DNA of 54,993 bases, taken from contig NZ_VCKW01000017.1 of the NCBI RefSeq assembly GCF_005889715.1, positions 1 through 54,993 on the forward strand. The letters run 5' to 3'. A program made the translations under genes and the position numbers. The notes under the pieces are model-generated. The model searched no databases and was not told the DNA's origin. It saw only the letters and a list, made by a program, of their open reading frames with translations. This stretch comes from Actinomadura soli (GTDB lineage: Bacteria; Actinomycetota; Actinomycetes; Streptosporangiales; Streptosporangiaceae). Position 1 is the stretch's first letter, and each line of letters starts with the position of its first letter. This document shows positions 16,285 to 28,818 of the stretch, in pieces.

Positions 16285-17861
16285 GGACGGACTCCGTTCT
16301 CGGCGACGTTACCGGTGATGTCCGGCGCCGGGTCGTGCTTGTCGACCCGCACCAGCGTCTCCTTCACCGAAGGGTTGATCACGTTCAGCACCGGCTGGGG
16401 GAAGACGCCCATCGCCACGATGATCGCGATGATCGGGGCGACGGCCCACTTCTCGCGGGCGTTCAGGTCCTTCATGCCCTCGACGGCCGGGGCCTTCGGG
16501 CCGCCCATGGTCCGCTGGTACATCCAGAGGATGTAGATCGCCGCGAGGACGACGCCGCTGACGGCGAGCGCACCGGCCCACTTGTAGCGGTCGAACGTCC
16601 CGACGATGACCAGGAACTCCGAGACGAACGTGGACAGGCCGGGCAGCGAGAGGCCGGACAGGCCCGCGACGAGGAACGTCCCGGCGAGGACGGGCGCCGC
16701 CTTCTGCACGCCGCCGTAGTCGGAGATCCGCGCCGACCGCCGCCGGACGATCATGAAGCCGATGACCAGGAACAGCGCGCCGGTGGAGAACCCGTGGTTC
16801 ACCATGTAAAGCGTCGCGCCGGACTGGCCCTGCGACGTCATCGCGAAGATGCCGAGCACGATGAACCCGAAGTGCGACACCGACGTGTAGGCGATGAGCC
16901 GCTTCAGGTCGACCTGCCCGATCGCGAGGACCGCGCCGTAGATGATGCTGAGCACCGCGAGCCCGAGCACGACCGGGGTCGCCCACTTGGCCGCGCCGGG
17001 GAACAGCTCCAGGCAGAACCGCAGCATCCCGTACGTACCGACCTTGTCGAGGACGCCGACGATCAGCACCAGCGCGCCGGGCGGGGACTGCTGCGCCGCG
17101 TCCGGGAGCCAGGTGTGCACCGGGACCATCGGCGCCTTGATCGCGAACGCGACGAAGAAGCCGAGGAACAGCCATTTCGCGGTCGTCGGGTCGATGTTCA
17201 TCTTCGACAGCTCGTCGAACATGAACGTGCCGTGCCCGAGGCCGCCCTCGGATGCCGGCTTGCTCGACAGCGGGTACAGCCAGATCACCGCGACGAGCAT
17301 CAGCAGCCCGCCGAGCAGCGAGTACAGCAGGAACTTCACCGCGGCGTAGGAGCGCTGCGCGCCGCCGTAGTACCCGATGATGAAGTACACCGGGATGAGC
17401 ATCGCCTCGAAGAAGACGTAGAAGAGGAACACGTCGGTCGCGGCGAACACGCCGATCATGGCCGCTTCGAGGGACAGCAGCAGCGCGAAGTACGTCTTCA
17501 CCGAGCGCTTGGCGGGGACGTCCACGCCGCCGGACCGGTCGGCCTCCGTCCAGGACGCCAGCATGACCAGCGGGACGAGGATCACCGACAGCAGGATCAG
17601 CACGAGCGCGACGCCGTCGACGCCGACCGCCCAGTGGACGCCGAACTCCTTGATCCACCAGTACTTCTCGTCGTACTGGAAGCGGGCGCCGTCGGCGTCG
17701 AACCCGGCCGCCATGACACCGGCGAGGACCGCGACGACGAGGGAGACGCCGAGCGCGAACTGCTTGACCAGCGTCTCCCGCTCGCGCGGGATGACGCTGA
17801 GCAGCACCGCGCCCACCAGTGGCAGCGCGATGAGGACGCTCAGCCAGGGAAAGTCGTTCAC
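16281..17861 (-). CDS. nuoM: NADH-quinone oxidoreductase subunit M
   Basis: The 526-residue membrane subunit starts at GTG 17861, overlapping the nuoL stop by GTGA; the frame is open further upstream, but that part lies inside nuoL. Typical blocks are [41 protein letters not shown] and [16 protein letters not shown]. It belongs to the antiporter-like proton-pumping module at the distal half of the membrane arm. Its stop overlaps the nuoN ATG. Confidence 0.97.
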   Translation of the reverse strand: MNDFPWLSVLIALPLVGAVLLSVIPRERETLVKQFALGVSLVVAVLAGVMAAGFDADGARFQYDEKYWWIKEFGVHWAVGVDGVALVLILLSVILVPLVMLASWTEADRSGGVDVPAKRSVKTYFALLLSLEAAMIGVFAATDVFLFYVFFEAMLIPVYFIIGYYGGAQRSYAAVKFLLYSLLGGLLMLVAVIWLYPLSSKPASEGGLGHGTFMFDELSKMNIDPTTAKWLFLGFFVAFAIKAPMVPVHTWLPDAAQQSPPGALVLIVGVLDKVGTYGMLRFCLELFPGAAKWATPVVLGLAVLSIIYGAVLAIGQVDLKRLIAYTSVSHFGFIVLGIFAMTSQGQSGATLYMVNHGFSTGALFLVIGFMIVRRRSARISDYGGVQKAAPVLAGTFLVAGLSGLSLPGLSTFVSEFLVIVGTFDRYKWAGALAVSGVVLAAIYILWMYQRTMGGPKAPAVEGMKDLNAREKWAVAPIIAIIVAMGVFPQPVLNVINPSVKETLVRVDKHDPAPDITGNVAENGVRP

Positions 17862-19774
17862 GAGACATTCACCGCCAGCAGGGCGGCCACCACGAGGGCG
17901 GCGCCGCAGAACATGGATAGGGCGTACGAACGGGCGAAGCCGGTCTGGACGCGGCGGAACCGGCCGGACGTCCCGCCGATCCCGGCGGCGGTGCCGTTGA
18001 CGGCGCCGTCGACGCCGCGGCCGTCGAACCAGACCGCGAGCCGGGTCAGCCACTGGCCGGGACGCATCAGCAGCGACTCGTTCAGCGCGTCGCCGTACAG
18101 GTCCTTGCGGGCGGCGACGGTGACGAACGAGCCCTTCGGCGCCTCGCGCGGCACCTTCCGGCTGCCGTACTGCCGCCACGCGATCGCCGCGCCGATGACC
18201 ATCAGGACGAAGGTGGCGATGCCGGCCGGGGCGAGCGGCTTGAACTCGTGCGCGTGCTCGGGCGCTCCGACGACCGGTTCGAGGAAGTCGGCGAACCCGC
18301 CGAGGACGAGGAACCCGCCCGCGCCGACCGAGCCGACCGCCAGCAGGATCAGCGGCCAGGTCATGACGGCCGGGGACTCGTGCGGGTGCGCGTCGTCCGC
18401 CCAGCGCTTCTCGCCGAAGAACGTCATGAACATGACCCGCGACATGTAGTACGCGGTGATCCCGGCGCCGACCAGCGCGCAGGAGCCGAGGATCATCCCG
18501 GACGTGCCGCCCTTGTCGAACGCGACCTCGATGATGCCGTCCTTGGTGAACCAGCCGGACAGGCCCGGGAAGCCGATGATGGCGAGGTAGCCGAGCCCGA
18601 ACGTGGCGTAGGTGATGATCATCACCGAGCGGAGCGCGCCGTAGTGGCGCATGTTCACGTCGTCCTTCATGCCGTGCATGACGGATCCGGCGCCGAGGAA
18701 CAGGCCCGCCTTGAAGAAGCCGTGCGCGATGAGGTGCGCGATGGCGAAGACGTAACCGGCCTTGCCGAGGCCCGCGGCGAGGTGCATGTAGCCGATCTGC
18801 GACATCGTCGACCCGGCGAGGGCCTTCTTGATGTCGTCCTTGCCGCACCCGATGATCGCACCGAACAGCAGCGTGGCCGCGCCGACGATCGTCACGACGA
18901 GCTGCGCGGTGTCGGACATCTCGAAGATCGGCCCGGCCCGGACGATCAGGTACACGCCGGCGGTCACCATCGTCGCGGCGTGGATGAGGGCCGACACGGG
19001 GGTCGGGCCCTCCATCGCGTCCAGCAGCCAGGACTGGAGCGGGAGCTGCGCCGACTTGCCGCACGCGCCGAGCAGGAGCAGCAGCCCGATCGCGGTGGCG
19101 GTGCCGGTGCCGAGCTCGGACGCGAGGCCCACGTGCTCGGCGCCGGTGCCGAGGATCGGGCCGTAGCCGACCGTCCCGAACGTGGCGAACATCAGCGCGA
19201 TCGCGATGATCAGCCCCATGTCGCCGACGCGGTTGACGACGAACGCCTTCTTCGCCGCGGTCGCGGCGGTCGGCTTGTACTGCCAGAACCCGATCAGCAG
19301 GTACGAGGCGAGGCCCACGCCCTCCCAGCCGAGGAACATGACGATGAAGTTGTCGCCGAGCACCAGCAGCAGCATCGCCGCGACGAACAGGTTCAGGTAC
19401 GCGAAGAACTTGCGGCGCTCAGGATCTTCGGCCATGTAGCCGATGGAGTAGATGTGGATCAGCGACCCGACGCCGGTGATCAGCAGGACGAAGCTGATGG
19501 ACAGCGGGTCCACCAGCAGGTCCATGCCGATCTTGAACGCGCCGACGTCGATGAAGTCCCATAGGTGCCGGGTGCGGCGCCGTTCCTCCGCCTCATACCC
19601 GAGCATCTGGACGAACATCGCCGCGCCCACCGCGAACGACGCCACCGACATGGTGACGCCGAGCAGATGCCCCCACCTGTCGGTGCGCCGGCCCCCGAGC
19701 AGGAGGACCGCGGCGCCCGCGAGCGGGAGCGCGATGAGGAGCCAGGACGCGGCCTGGATGCCTTCCGCTTTCAT
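17858..19774 (-). CDS. nuoL: NADH-quinone oxidoreductase subunit L
   Basis: A 638-residue protein, the most distal proton-pumping subunit, with about 16 helices including the C-terminal lateral-helix region. Family blocks include [41 protein letters not shown] and [16 protein letters not shown]. The ATG lies 11 nt after the nuoK stop. The stop overlaps nuoM by 4 nt. Nothing is truncated. Confidence 0.98.
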   Translation of the reverse strand: MKAEGIQAASWLLIALPLAGAAVLLLGGRRTDRWGHLLGVTMSVASFAVGAAMFVQMLGYEAEERRRTRHLWDFIDVGAFKIGMDLLVDPLSISFVLLITGVGSLIHIYSIGYMAEDPERRKFFAYLNLFVAAMLLLVLGDNFIVMFLGWEGVGLASYLLIGFWQYKPTAATAAKKAFVVNRVGDMGLIIAIALMFATFGTVGYGPILGTGAEHVGLASELGTGTATAIGLLLLLGACGKSAQLPLQSWLLDAMEGPTPVSALIHAATMVTAGVYLIVRAGPIFEMSDTAQLVVTIVGAATLLFGAIIGCGKDDIKKALAGSTMSQIGYMHLAAGLGKAGYVFAIAHLIAHGFFKAGLFLGAGSVMHGMKDDVNMRHYGALRSVMIITYATFGLGYLAIIGFPGLSGWFTKDGIIEVAFDKGGTSGMILGSCALVGAGITAYYMSRVMFMTFFGEKRWADDAHPHESPAVMTWPLILLAVGSVGAGGFLVLGGFADFLEPVVGAPEHAHEFKPLAPAGIATFVLMVIGAAIAWRQYGSRKVPREAPKGSFVTVAARKDLYGDALNESLLMRPGQWLTRLAVWFDGRGVDGAVNGTAAGIGGTSGRFRRVQTGFARSYALSMFCGAALVVAALLAVNVS

Positions 19775-19784
19775 TTCCGGCCTC

Positions 19785-20084
19785 TCAGTACTTCAGCAGG
19801 TTCACGTCGTCCACCGACGACGACCTGCGGGTCCGGAAGACGGTCATGATGATCGCCAGGCCGACCACGACCTCCGCCGCGGCCACCACCATCACGAAGA
19901 AGGCGATGATCTGGCCGTCCAGGTTGCCGTGCATGCGGGAGAACGACACGAACGCAAGGTTCGTCGCGTTCAGCATGAGCTCGACGCACATGAACACCAC
20001 GATCGCGTTGCGGCGTACGAGGACGCCGAGCGCACCGATGGTGAACAGGATCGCCGAGAGCGCCAGGTAGTGCCCCGGACTCAT
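19785..20084 (-). CDS. nuoK: NADH-quinone oxidoreductase subunit K
   Basis: This 99-residue protein has three transmembrane helices, the normal NuoK size. The conserved membrane glutamates are present in [16 protein letters not shown] and in [13 protein letters not shown]; both are important for proton coupling in the family. It starts at ATG 20084, overlapping the end of nuoJ by 4 nt. Confidence 0.98.
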   Translation of the reverse strand: MSPGHYLALSAILFTIGALGVLVRRNAIVVFMCVELMLNATNLAFVSFSRMHGNLDGQIIAFFVMVVAAAEVVVGLAIIMTVFRTRRSSSVDDVNLLKY

Positions 20085-20986
20085 TGACCAGCCTCCCCTT
20101 GACGCTCACTGCCCGAGGCGGGCGACGCGGACTTGACGGCGCGGCCCTCGGCGTCGGCGTCCTTCGCCTCCTCCGTGGCGGCCTTCACCGCGCGGACGTC
20201 CCGCTCGAGGGCCTCCACCTCGGTCCCGCCGTACAGGTCGGGATGCCGCTCCGCGGTGTCGGTGCGGGCGGCGATGACCGGGTTGAGCGACAGCTCGGAC
20301 GGCGTCCCGTCGGGCAGCAGCGCCGGCATGTCGACGGCGTTGTGCCGGGCGTAGGTGCCGGGACCGGGCAGCGGGCCCGGGTGGTCGCCGGACAGGAACC
20401 GTCCCTTGGACAGGTCCTTCTGCGTCGGCTTCGGCTCGGTGCGCTCCCGGTGCGCCAGCACCATCGCGCCCAGCGCCGCGGTGATCAGCAGCGCGCTGGT
20501 CACCTCGAACGCGAACACGTACTTGGAGAACAGCAGCCGGGCGAGGCCGACGAGGTTGCCCTCCGCGTTGGCCTGGTCCAGGCCCGCCGCGTTGCTCAGC
20601 GCGGCGTTCCCGAGCCCGACCGTCAGCAGGACGATGAACCCGACCGCGGCGATCACCGCCCAGAAGCGCTGCCCCCGGATCGTCTCCACCAGCGAGTCGG
20701 TGGAGCTGACCCCGACGAGCATCAGCACGAACAGGAACAGCATCAGCACCGCGCCGGTGTACACGATGACCTGGACGAACGCCAGGAACGGCGCGTTCTG
20801 GATCGCGTACAGCGCGGCCAGCGACAGCATCACGGTCGCCAGCAGCAGCGCCGAGTGGACGGCCTTCCGCACGAGGATCATGCCGAGCGCGGCGCACACC
20901 GAGACGACGGCCAGCAGCCAGAAGAAGAACGGCTCACCCGACTGCTTGTCCGCGACCTCCGCGGCGAGCACGTGGGCGGAGGTCAT
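20081..20986 (-). CDS. nuoJ: NADH-quinone oxidoreductase subunit J
   Basis: A 301-residue protein: five membrane helices in the first about 185 residues ([20 protein letters not shown], and a following [20 protein letters not shown] block). A long charged hydrophilic tail of about 110 residues follows. E. coli NuoJ lacks such a tail, whereas actinobacterial homologues often have one. The tail probably lies on the cytoplasmic side, and its function is not known. The ATG overlaps the nuoI stop. Confidence 0.97.
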   Translation of the reverse strand: MTSAHVLAAEVADKQSGEPFFFWLLAVVSVCAALGMILVRKAVHSALLLATVMLSLAALYAIQNAPFLAFVQVIVYTGAVLMLFLFVLMLVGVSSTDSLVETIRGQRFWAVIAAVGFIVLLTVGLGNAALSNAAGLDQANAEGNLVGLARLLFSKYVFAFEVTSALLITAALGAMVLAHRERTEPKPTQKDLSKGRFLSGDHPGPLPGPGTYARHNAVDMPALLPDGTPSELSLNPVIAARTDTAERHPDLYGGTEVEALERDVRAVKAATEEAKDADAEGRAVKSASPASGSERQGEAGQ

Positions 20987-21603
20987 TTGCCCTCACCGCC
21001 CTTGCGGGACCTGCCGCGCTTCGCGGCTTTGGCCGCCTGGTCGGCACTCGCCCGGCCGCCGCCCTCGGATGGGACGGTGGGGGCGTCGTCGGACGGCTGG
21101 AGGCCGAGGCGGTAGTAGTCCTCCTCGGTGTCGCCGAGCCGCATCTCGTGCGGCGGCGCCTCCATGCCCTCGCGCAGCGGCGCCAGCAGCATCTCCTTGG
21201 TGTAGATCAGGCTCTCGCGGCTGTCGTCGGCGAGCTCGTACTCGTTGGTCATCGTGAGCGCCCGCGTCGGGCACGCCTCGATGCACAGCCCGCAGAGGAT
21301 GCAGCGCAGATAGTTGATCTGGTAGGTGCGGCCGTACCGCTCGCCGGGCGAGTACCGCTCGTCCGGGTCGTTGTCGGCGCCCTCGACGAAGATCGCGTCG
21401 GCGGGGCACGCCCAGGCGCACAGCTCGCAGCCGATGCACTTCTCCAGACCGTCCGGCCACCGGTTGAGCTGGTGCCGCCCGTGGAAGCGCGGGGCGGTCG
21501 GCTTCTTCACCTCGGGGTACTGAACGGTCTCGCTCTTCATGAACATCTGGTGGAACGAGACCCCGAACCCTTTGACCGGGTTCAGGAAATCAGTGAGTCC
21601 CAC
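20983..21603 (-). CDS. nuoI: NADH-quinone oxidoreductase subunit I (2x[4Fe-4S])
   Basis: The 206-residue ferredoxin-like subunit carries two complete cluster motifs, [14 protein letters not shown] and [15 protein letters not shown], binding N6a and N6b of the peripheral arm. The start is GTG 21603 with GGAGGT upstream; the frame extends further, but only through the end of nuoH. The gene overlaps nuoH by 14 nt and nuoJ by 4 nt. A basic, lysine-rich C-terminal tail ([15 protein letters not shown]) extends beyond the usual domain. Confidence 0.98.
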   Translation of the reverse strand: MGLTDFLNPVKGFGVSFHQMFMKSETVQYPEVKKPTAPRFHGRHQLNRWPDGLEKCIGCELCAWACPADAIFVEGADNDPDERYSPGERYGRTYQINYLRCILCGLCIEACPTRALTMTNEYELADDSRESLIYTKEMLLAPLREGMEAPPHEMRLGDTEEDYYRLGLQPSDDAPTVPSEGGGRASADQAAKAAKRGRSRKGGEGK

Positions 21604-22927
21604 TGGTGACCTCCTCAGGAGGGGTTTCGATGGATGCCCCGGCCGGCTTCCCGCCCCGTCCGTGGTAGTGGGGAGCGTCCATGGGCGGCACCGGGAACCC
21701 GCCGGCGGACGGATCGGGCGTGCCGCCCTGCTCCGCCGCATCCGGCACGATCTCCTTCTCGTCCTCGCCGCCGCGGAGCATCTCCCAGACCACCGTCGCG
21801 AGCAGCACCACCGCGGCGGCCACCGCGGCGTAGATCACGATCTGCCGCATGTCGTAGCCGTCGTTGCGCAGCGCGCGGATGGTGGCGACCAGCAGGATCC
21901 AGCCGAGCGAGAAGGGCATCAGCACCTTCCAGCCGAGCTTCATCAGCTGGTCGTAGCGGACGCGCGGGAGCGTGCCGCGCAGCCAGATGAAGAAGAAGAT
22001 GAACAGGAAGACCTTGGCCAGGAACCACAGGATCGGCCACCAGCCGGAGTTGGCGCCCGCCCACACCGTGGAGATCGGGAAGGGGGCGCGCCAGCCGCCG
22101 AGGAACAGCGTGGTGGCGAGCGCGGACAGCGTCGTGAGGTTGATGTACTCCGCGAGGAAGAACATCGCGAACTTCAGCGACGAGTACTCGGTGTGGAAGC
22201 CGCCGACGAGCTCGCCCTCGCCCTCGGGCAGGTCGAACGGGATGCGGTTCGACTCGCCCATCATCGTGATCACGTAGACGATGAAGGACGGCAGCAGCAG
22301 GAGCACGAACCACTTGTCGTGCTGCGCCGCGACGATCTCCGAGGTGGACATCGAGCCCGCGAACATGAACACCGCGACGAACGACAGCCCCATCGCGATC
22401 TCGTAGGAGATCATCTGCGCGGACGAGCGGAGCCCGCCGAGCAGCGAGTACGGCGACATCGAGGACCAGCCCGCCAGCACGACCCCGTAGATCCCGAGCG
22501 AGGACATCGCGAGGACGAGCAGCACCGCCACCGGAAGGTCGGTGAGCTGCAGCGCCGTCTCGTGCCCGAAGATCGACACGTTCGGGCCGAACGGGATGAT
22601 CGCGAACGAGATGAACGCGGGCACCGCCGACATGACCGGCGCCAGCACGAACACGACCTTGTCGACCTGGCGGGGGACGATGTCCTCCTTCAGGGCGAGC
22701 TTCACGCCGTCCGCGAGGCCTTGCAGCAGGCCGAAGGGCCCGGCGCGGTTCGGGCCGACGCGCAGCTGCATCCGGCCGATGACGCGCCGCTCGATCCACA
22801 TCGTCAGCAGGACGGTCACGACCAGGAACGCGAAGACGACGACGACCTTGCCGCCGATGAGCCACCACGGATCGTTGCCGAAGCCCTCCAGCGGCGCCTG
22901 AGCGGGGGCCGACGGGGTCGGGTTCAT
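21590..22927 (-). CDS. nuoH: NADH-quinone oxidoreductase subunit H
   Basis: A 445-residue quinone-chamber membrane subunit. Family blocks are [39 protein letters not shown] (acidic loop contacting quinone) and a C-terminal [15 protein letters not shown]. The ATG at 22927 is used because it overlaps the nuoG stop; the longer in-frame extension is inside nuoG. The roughly 75-residue hydrophilic C-terminal tail is longer than in E. coli. It overlaps nuoI by 14 nt. Confidence 0.98.
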   Translation of the reverse strand: MNPTPSAPAQAPLEGFGNDPWWLIGGKVVVVFAFLVVTVLLTMWIERRVIGRMQLRVGPNRAGPFGLLQGLADGVKLALKEDIVPRQVDKVVFVLAPVMSAVPAFISFAIIPFGPNVSIFGHETALQLTDLPVAVLLVLAMSSLGIYGVVLAGWSSMSPYSLLGGLRSSAQMISYEIAMGLSFVAVFMFAGSMSTSEIVAAQHDKWFVLLLLPSFIVYVITMMGESNRIPFDLPEGEGELVGGFHTEYSSLKFAMFFLAEYINLTTLSALATTLFLGGWRAPFPISTVWAGANSGWWPILWFLAKVFLFIFFFIWLRGTLPRVRYDQLMKLGWKVLMPFSLGWILLVATIRALRNDGYDMRQIVIYAAVAAAVVLLATVVWEMLRGGEDEKEIVPDAAEQGGTPDPSAGGFPVPPMDAPHYHGRGGKPAGASIETPPEEVTSGTH

Positions 22928-25404
22928 TTCACGCCTCCGGCATTCTCCGTCGCGGCGGTCGCGGCGGTCGCGCCCCGGAGGGTACCGCTCGCGATCTTCA
23001 CGACGCCTCCGGCGGCCGCGCCGAGGTCCCGGTGCACCGCGCAGCCGGCCGAGTTCGTCGGCAGCCACACCACCCGGTCGGGCAGGTCGGCGGTGATCTC
23101 CAGCGGGAGCGTGACCTCGCCGCGCGGCCCCGTCACCTTCACCGCGCCGGTCGCGCCGATCTCGGCGGCCGTCGCGGGCGACAGCCGGGCGACCGCGGCC
23201 TTGGCGGTGCCCGCGAGGAACGGCTCACCGTCCTGCAGGCGGCCCCGGTCGAGCAGCTGCCGCCAGGTCGCGAGCACCGCCGCACCGGCCTCCGGGTGCG
23301 GCGGCAGCGGCTGCGCGACGTTCGGCGCGTCCGGGCGGTCGCCCCGGTAGGCGCCGAGCTCGGCCAGCTCGCGGCGCGCCGCGTCCGGGCCGGGCAGGCC
23401 CAGGTGGACGTCCATCTCGTCGGCCAGCGCGTCCAGGACCCGCAGGTCGGACATCTTCCCGGCCGCCTTCAGCACGATGTCGAACTGGCGGCCGCGGCCC
23501 TCCCAGTCGACGAACGTCCCGGACTTCTCCGCGACGGCCGCGACCGGGAAAACCACGTCGGCGCGGTCGGTGACCGCGCTCGGCCGCTGCTCCAGGCTCA
23601 CCACGAAATCGGTGGCGTCCAGGGCGCGGAGCATCGCGTCCGGGTCGGCGAGGTCGTAGGGGTCGACGCCGCCGACGAGCAGCGCGCCGCGCCGTCCGTC
23701 CGCCGCGGCGGCGATGATGCCGTCGGCGTCCAGGCCGGGCGCGGCGGGCAGGTCAGCGACGCCCCACCGGCGGGCGACCTCGGCCCGCGCCTCCGGGTCG
23801 GTCACCGGGCGGCCGATCGGCAGCAGCCCGGGCAGCGCCCCGGCCTCGATCGCGCCGCGCTCCCCGGCCCGGCGCGGCACCCACGCCAGCTTCGCGCCGG
23901 TCACCTGCGCCAGCCGCACCGCCGCCGTCAGCGCGCCCGCGCTCGCGGCGAGCCGCTCGCCGACGAGGATCACGGCGCCGGGCGTCTCCAGCAGCGTCCG
24001 GACGTCGGAGCGGGCCGCGTCCCCGATCACGGAGCCGAGCACCTCGGCCTCCGCGCCGGGCACCGCCCGCAGCAGCGTCCCGCCGACCTTGCTCAGCCCG
24101 CGCGTCGCGAACGGCGCGACGCCGTACACCTTCAGCCGGCTCTTGCGGTGGGCCTTGCGGAGCCGCAGGAACACGATCGGCGACTCCTCCTCCGGCTCGA
24201 AACCGGCGAGGAGCACGGCGGGCGCGTTCTCCAGGTCGGAGTACGACACCTCGATGGAGCGTCCCGCGACGGACGAGGCCAGGAACCGCGCCTCCTCGTC
24301 CGACGCCGGGCGGGCCCGGAAGTCGACGTCGTTGGTGCCGAGCGCGATGCGGGCGAACTTGGCGTAGGCGTAGGCGTCCTCAAGCGTGACGCGGCCACCG
24401 GTCAGCACCCCGGCCGAGCCGCGCGCCGCCGCGAGGCCCTCGGCCGCGATGGTCAGCGCCTCCGGCCACGACGCCGGTTCCAGCACGCCGTCCTCGTTGC
24501 GGACGAGCGGGTGCGTCAGCCGCTCCGGCTGCGTCCCGTAGGTGAACGCCCAGCGGCCCTTGTCGCAGTTCCATTCCTCGTTGACCTGCGGGTCGTCCCC
24601 GGCGAGCCGCCGAGTGATCTTCCCGCGCCGGTGGTCGGTCCGCATCGCGCAGCCGGACGCGCAGTGCTCGCACACGCTCGGCGCCGACACCAGGTCGAAC
24701 GGCCGCGACCGGAACCGGTACGCGGACCCGGTCAGCGCGCCGACCGGGCAGATCTGCACGGTGTTGCCGGAGAAGTACGACTGGAACGGCTTTCCGTCCG
24801 CCGCGCCGACCTGCTCCTTCGCGCCGCGCTCGAACAGGTCGATGAACGCGTCCCCGGCGATCTGGTCGGAGAAGCGGGTGCAGCGGGCGCACTGGATGCA
24901 GCGCTCCCGGTCGAGCAGCACCTGGCTGGACAGCGGGATCGGCTTCGGGAACGTCCGCTTCACCTCGACGAACCTGGTCTCGCCGCGCCCGTTGGACATC
25001 GCCTGGTTCTGCAGCGGGCACTCGCCGCCCTTGTCGCAGATCGGGCAGTCCAGCGGGTGGTTGATGAGCAGGAACTCCATGATGCCGTGCTGGGCCTTGT
25101 CGGCCACCGGCGAGGTGAGCTGGGTCTTGACGACCATGCCCGGCATCACGGCGGTGGTGCACGACGCCTGCGGCTTCGGCATCCCGCGGCCGTTCCCGGC
25201 GTCGGGGATCTCCACCAGGCACTGCCGGCACGCCCCGACCGGGTCGAGCAGCGGATGGTCGCAGAACCGGGGGATCTGGATGCCGAGCAGCTCGGCGGCC
25301 CGGATGATCAGCGTGCCCTTCGGCACCTCGATCTCGAAGCCGTCGATGGTGCACGAGACCATCTCGACCTTCTCCACCGCCGACTTGTCGTCGGTGACGG
25401 TCAC
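22924..25404 (-). CDS. nuoG: NADH-quinone oxidoreductase subunit G
   Basis: An 826-residue iron-sulfur subunit of the NADH-oxidising arm. The N-terminal [2Fe-2S] region contains [19 protein letters not shown]. It is followed by the His-Cys and Cys-rich ligands ([31 protein letters not shown]) and a molybdopterin-oxidoreductase-like C-terminal half with [10 protein letters not shown]. The GTG start at 25404 overlaps the nuoF stop by 4 nt and is preceded by GGAGGT. Length is in the actinobacterial range. Confidence 0.97.
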   Translation of the reverse strand: MTVTDDKSAVEKVEMVSCTIDGFEIEVPKGTLIIRAAELLGIQIPRFCDHPLLDPVGACRQCLVEIPDAGNGRGMPKPQASCTTAVMPGMVVKTQLTSPVADKAQHGIMEFLLINHPLDCPICDKGGECPLQNQAMSNGRGETRFVEVKRTFPKPIPLSSQVLLDRERCIQCARCTRFSDQIAGDAFIDLFERGAKEQVGAADGKPFQSYFSGNTVQICPVGALTGSAYRFRSRPFDLVSAPSVCEHCASGCAMRTDHRRGKITRRLAGDDPQVNEEWNCDKGRWAFTYGTQPERLTHPLVRNEDGVLEPASWPEALTIAAEGLAAARGSAGVLTGGRVTLEDAYAYAKFARIALGTNDVDFRARPASDEEARFLASSVAGRSIEVSYSDLENAPAVLLAGFEPEEESPIVFLRLRKAHRKSRLKVYGVAPFATRGLSKVGGTLLRAVPGAEAEVLGSVIGDAARSDVRTLLETPGAVILVGERLAASAGALTAAVRLAQVTGAKLAWVPRRAGERGAIEAGALPGLLPIGRPVTDPEARAEVARRWGVADLPAAPGLDADGIIAAAADGRRGALLVGGVDPYDLADPDAMLRALDATDFVVSLEQRPSAVTDRADVVFPVAAVAEKSGTFVDWEGRGRQFDIVLKAAGKMSDLRVLDALADEMDVHLGLPGPDAARRELAELGAYRGDRPDAPNVAQPLPPHPEAGAAVLATWRQLLDRGRLQDGEPFLAGTAKAAVARLSPATAAEIGATGAVKVTGPRGEVTLPLEITADLPDRVVWLPTNSAGCAVHRDLGAAAGGVVKIASGTLRGATAATAATENAGGVK

Positions 25405-26699
25405 TTGGCACCTCCCCAGAGGGTGGACTCGGCCGCGTCGAACGGGCAGCTGCCCTGCTCGAAGTGCCGTACGTACTCGTCCCGGAACAGCTTGATGGAC
25501 GAGACGACCGGGCTCGTCGCGCCGTCGCCGAGGGCGCAGAACGCGCGGCCGAGGATGTTGTCGGAAATGTCGAGGAGCGTCTCCAGGTCCTCCTCGGTGC
25601 CCTGCCCGGACTCCAGCCGCTTCAGCATGAGCTTGTACCAGTAGGTGCCCTCGCGGCACGGCGTGCACTTGCCGCACGACTCGTGCGCGTAGAACTCCGA
25701 CCAGCGCAGCACCGCCCGGACGACACACGTCGTCTCGTCGAAGATCTGCAGTGCCCGGGTGCCGAGCATCGACCCGGCGGCGCCGACGGACTCGAAGTCC
25801 AGCGGGACGTCCAGGTGCTCCTCGGTGAAGATCGGCGTGGACGAGCCGCCGGGCGTCCAGAACTTCAGCCGGTGCCCCTCGCGGATGCCGCCCGCCATGT
25901 CGAGCAGCTCCCGCAGCGTGATGCCGAGCGGCGCCTCGTACTGGCCGGGACGCGTCACGTGCCCGGACAGCGAGAAGATCCCGAAGCCCTGCGACTTCTC
26001 GGTGCCCATCGAGGCGAACCAGTCCGGCCCGTTCCCGACGATCGAGGGAACCGACGCGATCGACTCGACGTTGTTGATGACAGTGGGCCCGCCGTACAGG
26101 CCCGCCACGGCGGGGAAGGGGGGCTTCAGCCGGGGCTGGCCGCGGAACCCTTCGAGGGAGTCCAGCAGCGCGGTCTCCTCGCCGCAGATGTAGGCGCCGG
26201 CGCCGCTGTGGACGACGACGTCCAGGTCGTAGCCGGAGCCGAGGATGTCCTTGCCGAGGTAGCCGGCCTCGTACGCCTCCGCGACCGCCTGGTGCAGCCG
26301 GCGGATCACGTGCAGCACCTCGCCGCGCACGTAGATGAACGCGACGTTCGACCTGATCGCGTACGAGCTGATGACGACGCCCTCGATGAGAACGTGCGGG
26401 TTGGCCATCATCAGCGGGATGTCCTTGCACGTGCCCGGCTCGGACTCGTCCGCGTTGACGACGAGGTAGCGCGGGTTCGGGCTGGTCGGCGGCAGGAAGC
26501 CCCACTTCATGCCGGTGGGGAAGCCCGCGCCGCCGCGGCCGCGGAGGCCGGAGTCCTTGACCGCCTGGACGATCTCGTCCGGCTCCATCCGGAACGCCTT
26601 GCGCAGCGCCTTGTAGCCGCCGTCGCGCTCGTAGCCCGCGCGGGTGAACGAGTCGGCCTGGTCCCAGTTCTTGGTGAGGATCGGGGTGAGCGTGGTCAC
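25401..26699 (-). CDS. nuoF: NADH-quinone oxidoreductase subunit F (FMN, NADH site)
   Basis: The 432-residue flavoprotein subunit contains the glycine-rich NADH/FMN site [18 protein letters not shown] (about 60-80), the ESEPGTCKD loop and the C-terminal [4Fe-4S] motif [15 protein letters not shown]. The GTG at 26699 overlaps the nuoE stop (GTGA); the longer open frame upstream lies within nuoE. It accepts hydride from NADH and passes electrons to the cluster chain. Confidence 0.98.
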   Translation of the reverse strand: MTTLTPILTKNWDQADSFTRAGYERDGGYKALRKAFRMEPDEIVQAVKDSGLRGRGGAGFPTGMKWGFLPPTSPNPRYLVVNADESEPGTCKDIPLMMANPHVLIEGVVISSYAIRSNVAFIYVRGEVLHVIRRLHQAVAEAYEAGYLGKDILGSGYDLDVVVHSGAGAYICGEETALLDSLEGFRGQPRLKPPFPAVAGLYGGPTVINNVESIASVPSIVGNGPDWFASMGTEKSQGFGIFSLSGHVTRPGQYEAPLGITLRELLDMAGGIREGHRLKFWTPGGSSTPIFTEEHLDVPLDFESVGAAGSMLGTRALQIFDETTCVVRAVLRWSEFYAHESCGKCTPCREGTYWYKLMLKRLESGQGTEEDLETLLDISDNILGRAFCALGDGATSPVVSSIKLFRDEYVRHFEQGSCPFDAAESTLWGGAK

Positions 26700-27475
26700 T
26701 TGTTCCGGCCCTCCTGGCTGCCGGGCTTCGCGTCGCCGGGGATGGGCTTGCCCGGCTCGTGCGGCGGCTCGCTGATCTGCCCGGGCCGCACCGGCTCGTC
26801 CGGGCGCTCCCGGTCCACCTCGGTGGACGGTGCGGCCCAGCCGCGCTCCTGCGCCAGCTTCAGGCCGCGCAGCGACTCCGGACCGGCCTGGACGCCCTCG
26901 CCCGCGCGCCCGTCCGGGAACCCGGCGAGGACGCGGGACGCCTCCTTCCACGTGGCCAGGCTCTCCGGCCCGCGCGTCGGAAGCACGCGCTCGCCCGAGC
27001 GCAGGTCGTCGACGAGCCGCTTCGCCTTCTCGGGAGTCATGTTGTCGAAGAACTCCCAGTTGACCATCATCACCGGCGCGAAGTCGCAGGCGGCGTTGCA
27101 CTCGATCCGCTCCAGGCTGACCTTGCCGTCCGGGGTGGCCTCGTCGTGGCCGAGCCCGGTGTGCTCGCTCAGCTCGTCCCAGATCTGGTCGCCGCCCATC
27201 ACCGCGCACAGCGTGTTGATGCACACGCCGACGTGGTACTCGCCGACCGGCTTCTGCTTGTACTGCGTGTAGAACGTCACCACGCCGACCACCTGCGCCG
27301 CCGTGATCCCGAGCTGCTCCGCGCAGAAGTCGATGCCGTCCTGCGTGACGTGCCCCTCCACCGACTGCACCAGGTGCAGCAGCGGCAGCAGCGCCGACCT
27401 CGGCCGGGGATACCGGCCGATGATCTCCTTCGCGTCCCGCTCCAGGCGTTCGCGAACGTCGGGTTCGTACGTCAT
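26696..27475 (-). CDS. nuoE: NADH-quinone oxidoreductase subunit E
   Basis: A 259-residue subunit holding the N1a [2Fe-2S] cluster. The four ligands lie in [13 protein letters not shown] and [18 protein letters not shown]. The thioredoxin-like domain ends near residue 165. About 90 extra residues, rich in proline, glycine and charge, form a C-terminal tail absent from E. coli NuoE. The start ATG 27475 overlaps the nuoD stop by 4 nt. Confidence 0.97.
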   Translation of the reverse strand: MTYEPDVRERLERDAKEIIGRYPRPRSALLPLLHLVQSVEGHVTQDGIDFCAEQLGITAAQVVGVVTFYTQYKQKPVGEYHVGVCINTLCAVMGGDQIWDELSEHTGLGHDEATPDGKVSLERIECNAACDFAPVMMVNWEFFDNMTPEKAKRLVDDLRSGERVLPTRGPESLATWKEASRVLAGFPDGRAGEGVQAGPESLRGLKLAQERGWAAPSTEVDRERPDEPVRPGQISEPPHEPGKPIPGDAKPGSQEGRNK

Positions 27476-28818
27476 CGGTCCACTCCCCCCATGACCGGGT
27501 CCAAACTGGCGACGGCGGCGATGATGTCGGCGACCATGCCGCCCTCCGACATCGCCGGCGCGGCCTGCAGGTTGACGAAGGACGGCTCGCGGAAGTGCAC
27601 GCGGTACGGGCGGGTGCCGCCGTCGCTGACCACGTGCGCGCCGAGCTCGCCGCGCGGCGACTCGATCGGCGCGTACGCCTGCCCCGCCGGGACCCGGAAG
27701 CCCTCGGTCACCAGCTTGAAGTGGTGGATCAGCGCCTCCATCGACGTGCCCATGATGTGCGCGATGTGCCGGGGCGAGTTGCCCATGCCGTCCGCGCCGA
27801 TCGCGAGCTGCGCCGGCCAGCCGATCTTCTTGTCCTCGATCATCACCGGGCCCTTGGCGGCCTGCAGCCGGTCCAGGCACTGCTCGACGATCTTCAGCGA
27901 CTCCTCCATCTCGTCCATCCGGACGAGGTAGCGGCCGTACACGTCGCAGGTGTCCTGCGTCGCGACCTCGAAGTCGTAGGTCTCGTAACCGCAGTAGGGC
28001 TGCGACTTGCGCAGGTCCCACGGCAGGCCGGTCGAGCGCAGGACGGGGCCGGTGATGCCGAGCGCCATGCAGCCGGTCAGGTCCAGGTACGCGACGTTCT
28101 GCGTCCGCGCCTTGAAGACCGGGTTGTCGTCCATCAGCTTCCGCAGCGCCTGGATGCGCTTCGGCATCCGGTCCAGATAGTCGCGGATCTTGCTGGTCGC
28201 GCCGCTCGGCAGGTCCTGCGCGACCCCGCCCGGACGGACGTAGGCCATGTTCATCCGCAGGCCCGTGATCTCCTCGAACAGGTCGAGGGTGTACTCGCGC
28301 TCGATGAACCCGTTGAGCATCACGGTCGTCGCGCCGAGTTCGAGGCCGAACGTGGCGATCGCGACGAGGTGCGAGGAGATCCGGTTCAGCTCCATCATCA
28401 TCACGCGGATGATCTGGGCGCGCTCGGGGATCTGGTCGGTGACGCCGAGCAGCTTCTCCACGCTCATGCAGTACGCCGTCTCGTTGAAGATCGGCGCGAG
28501 GTAGTCCATCCGGGTGCAGAACGTGGTGCCCTGCGTCCAGGTGCGGAACTCCATGTTCTTCTCGATGCCGGTGTGCAGGTATCCGATGCCCACCCGGGCC
28601 TCGTTCACCGTCTCGCCGTCGAGCGTGAGGATCAGCCGGAGCACCCCGTGCGTGGACGGGTGCTGCGGCCCCATGTTGACGACGAGCCGCTCGTCACCGA
28701 GGTCCTCCGCGCCGGCGACGACCTTGTCCCAGTCCTGCCCGCCGACGTCAAACACCTTGCCCTCGGCGGCCTCGTCGGCCGCGTAGGCGTCGTACTCGGT
28801 GTACTTGGCCGAGCTCAT
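27472..28818 (-). CDS. nuoD: NADH-quinone oxidoreductase subunit D
   Basis: This 448-residue subunit forms the quinone site with NuoB and is related to hydrogenase large subunits. Diagnostic blocks are [17 protein letters not shown] (the His-bearing quinone loop), [31 protein letters not shown] and the C-terminal MGGVDR. The ATG overlaps the nuoC stop. An acidic N-terminal extension of about 30 residues precedes the conserved domain. Confidence 0.98.
   Translation of the reverse strand: MSSAKYTEYDAYAADEAAEGKVFDVGGQDWDKVVAGAEDLGDERLVVNMGPQHPSTHGVLRLILTLDGETVNEARVGIGYLHTGIEKNMEFRTWTQGTTFCTRMDYLAPIFNETAYCMSVEKLLGVTDQIPERAQIIRVMMMELNRISSHLVAIATFGLELGATTVMLNGFIEREYTLDLFEEITGLRMNMAYVRPGGVAQDLPSGATSKIRDYLDRMPKRIQALRKLMDDNPVFKARTQNVAYLDLTGCMALGITGPVLRSTGLPWDLRKSQPYCGYETYDFEVATQDTCDVYGRYLVRMDEMEESLKIVEQCLDRLQAAKGPVMIEDKKIGWPAQLAIGADGMGNSPRHIAHIMGTSMEALIHHFKLVTEGFRVPAGQAYAPIESPRGELGAHVVSDGGTRPYRVHFREPSFVNLQAAPAMSEGGMVADIIAAVASLDPVMGGVDR

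Noticed and set aside
16245..18449. Long plus-strand open frames opposite the nuo genes
   Set aside because: Their arginine/aspartate/histidine-rich translations are typical high-GC shadows of the minus-strand coding frames, with no ribosome sites or domains.
25401..27224. Fused NuoE-NuoF reading
   Set aside because: The in-frame extension upstream of nuoF translates out-of-frame nuoE sequence. The GTGA overlap at 26696-26699 and the conserved NuoF N terminus mark separate genes.
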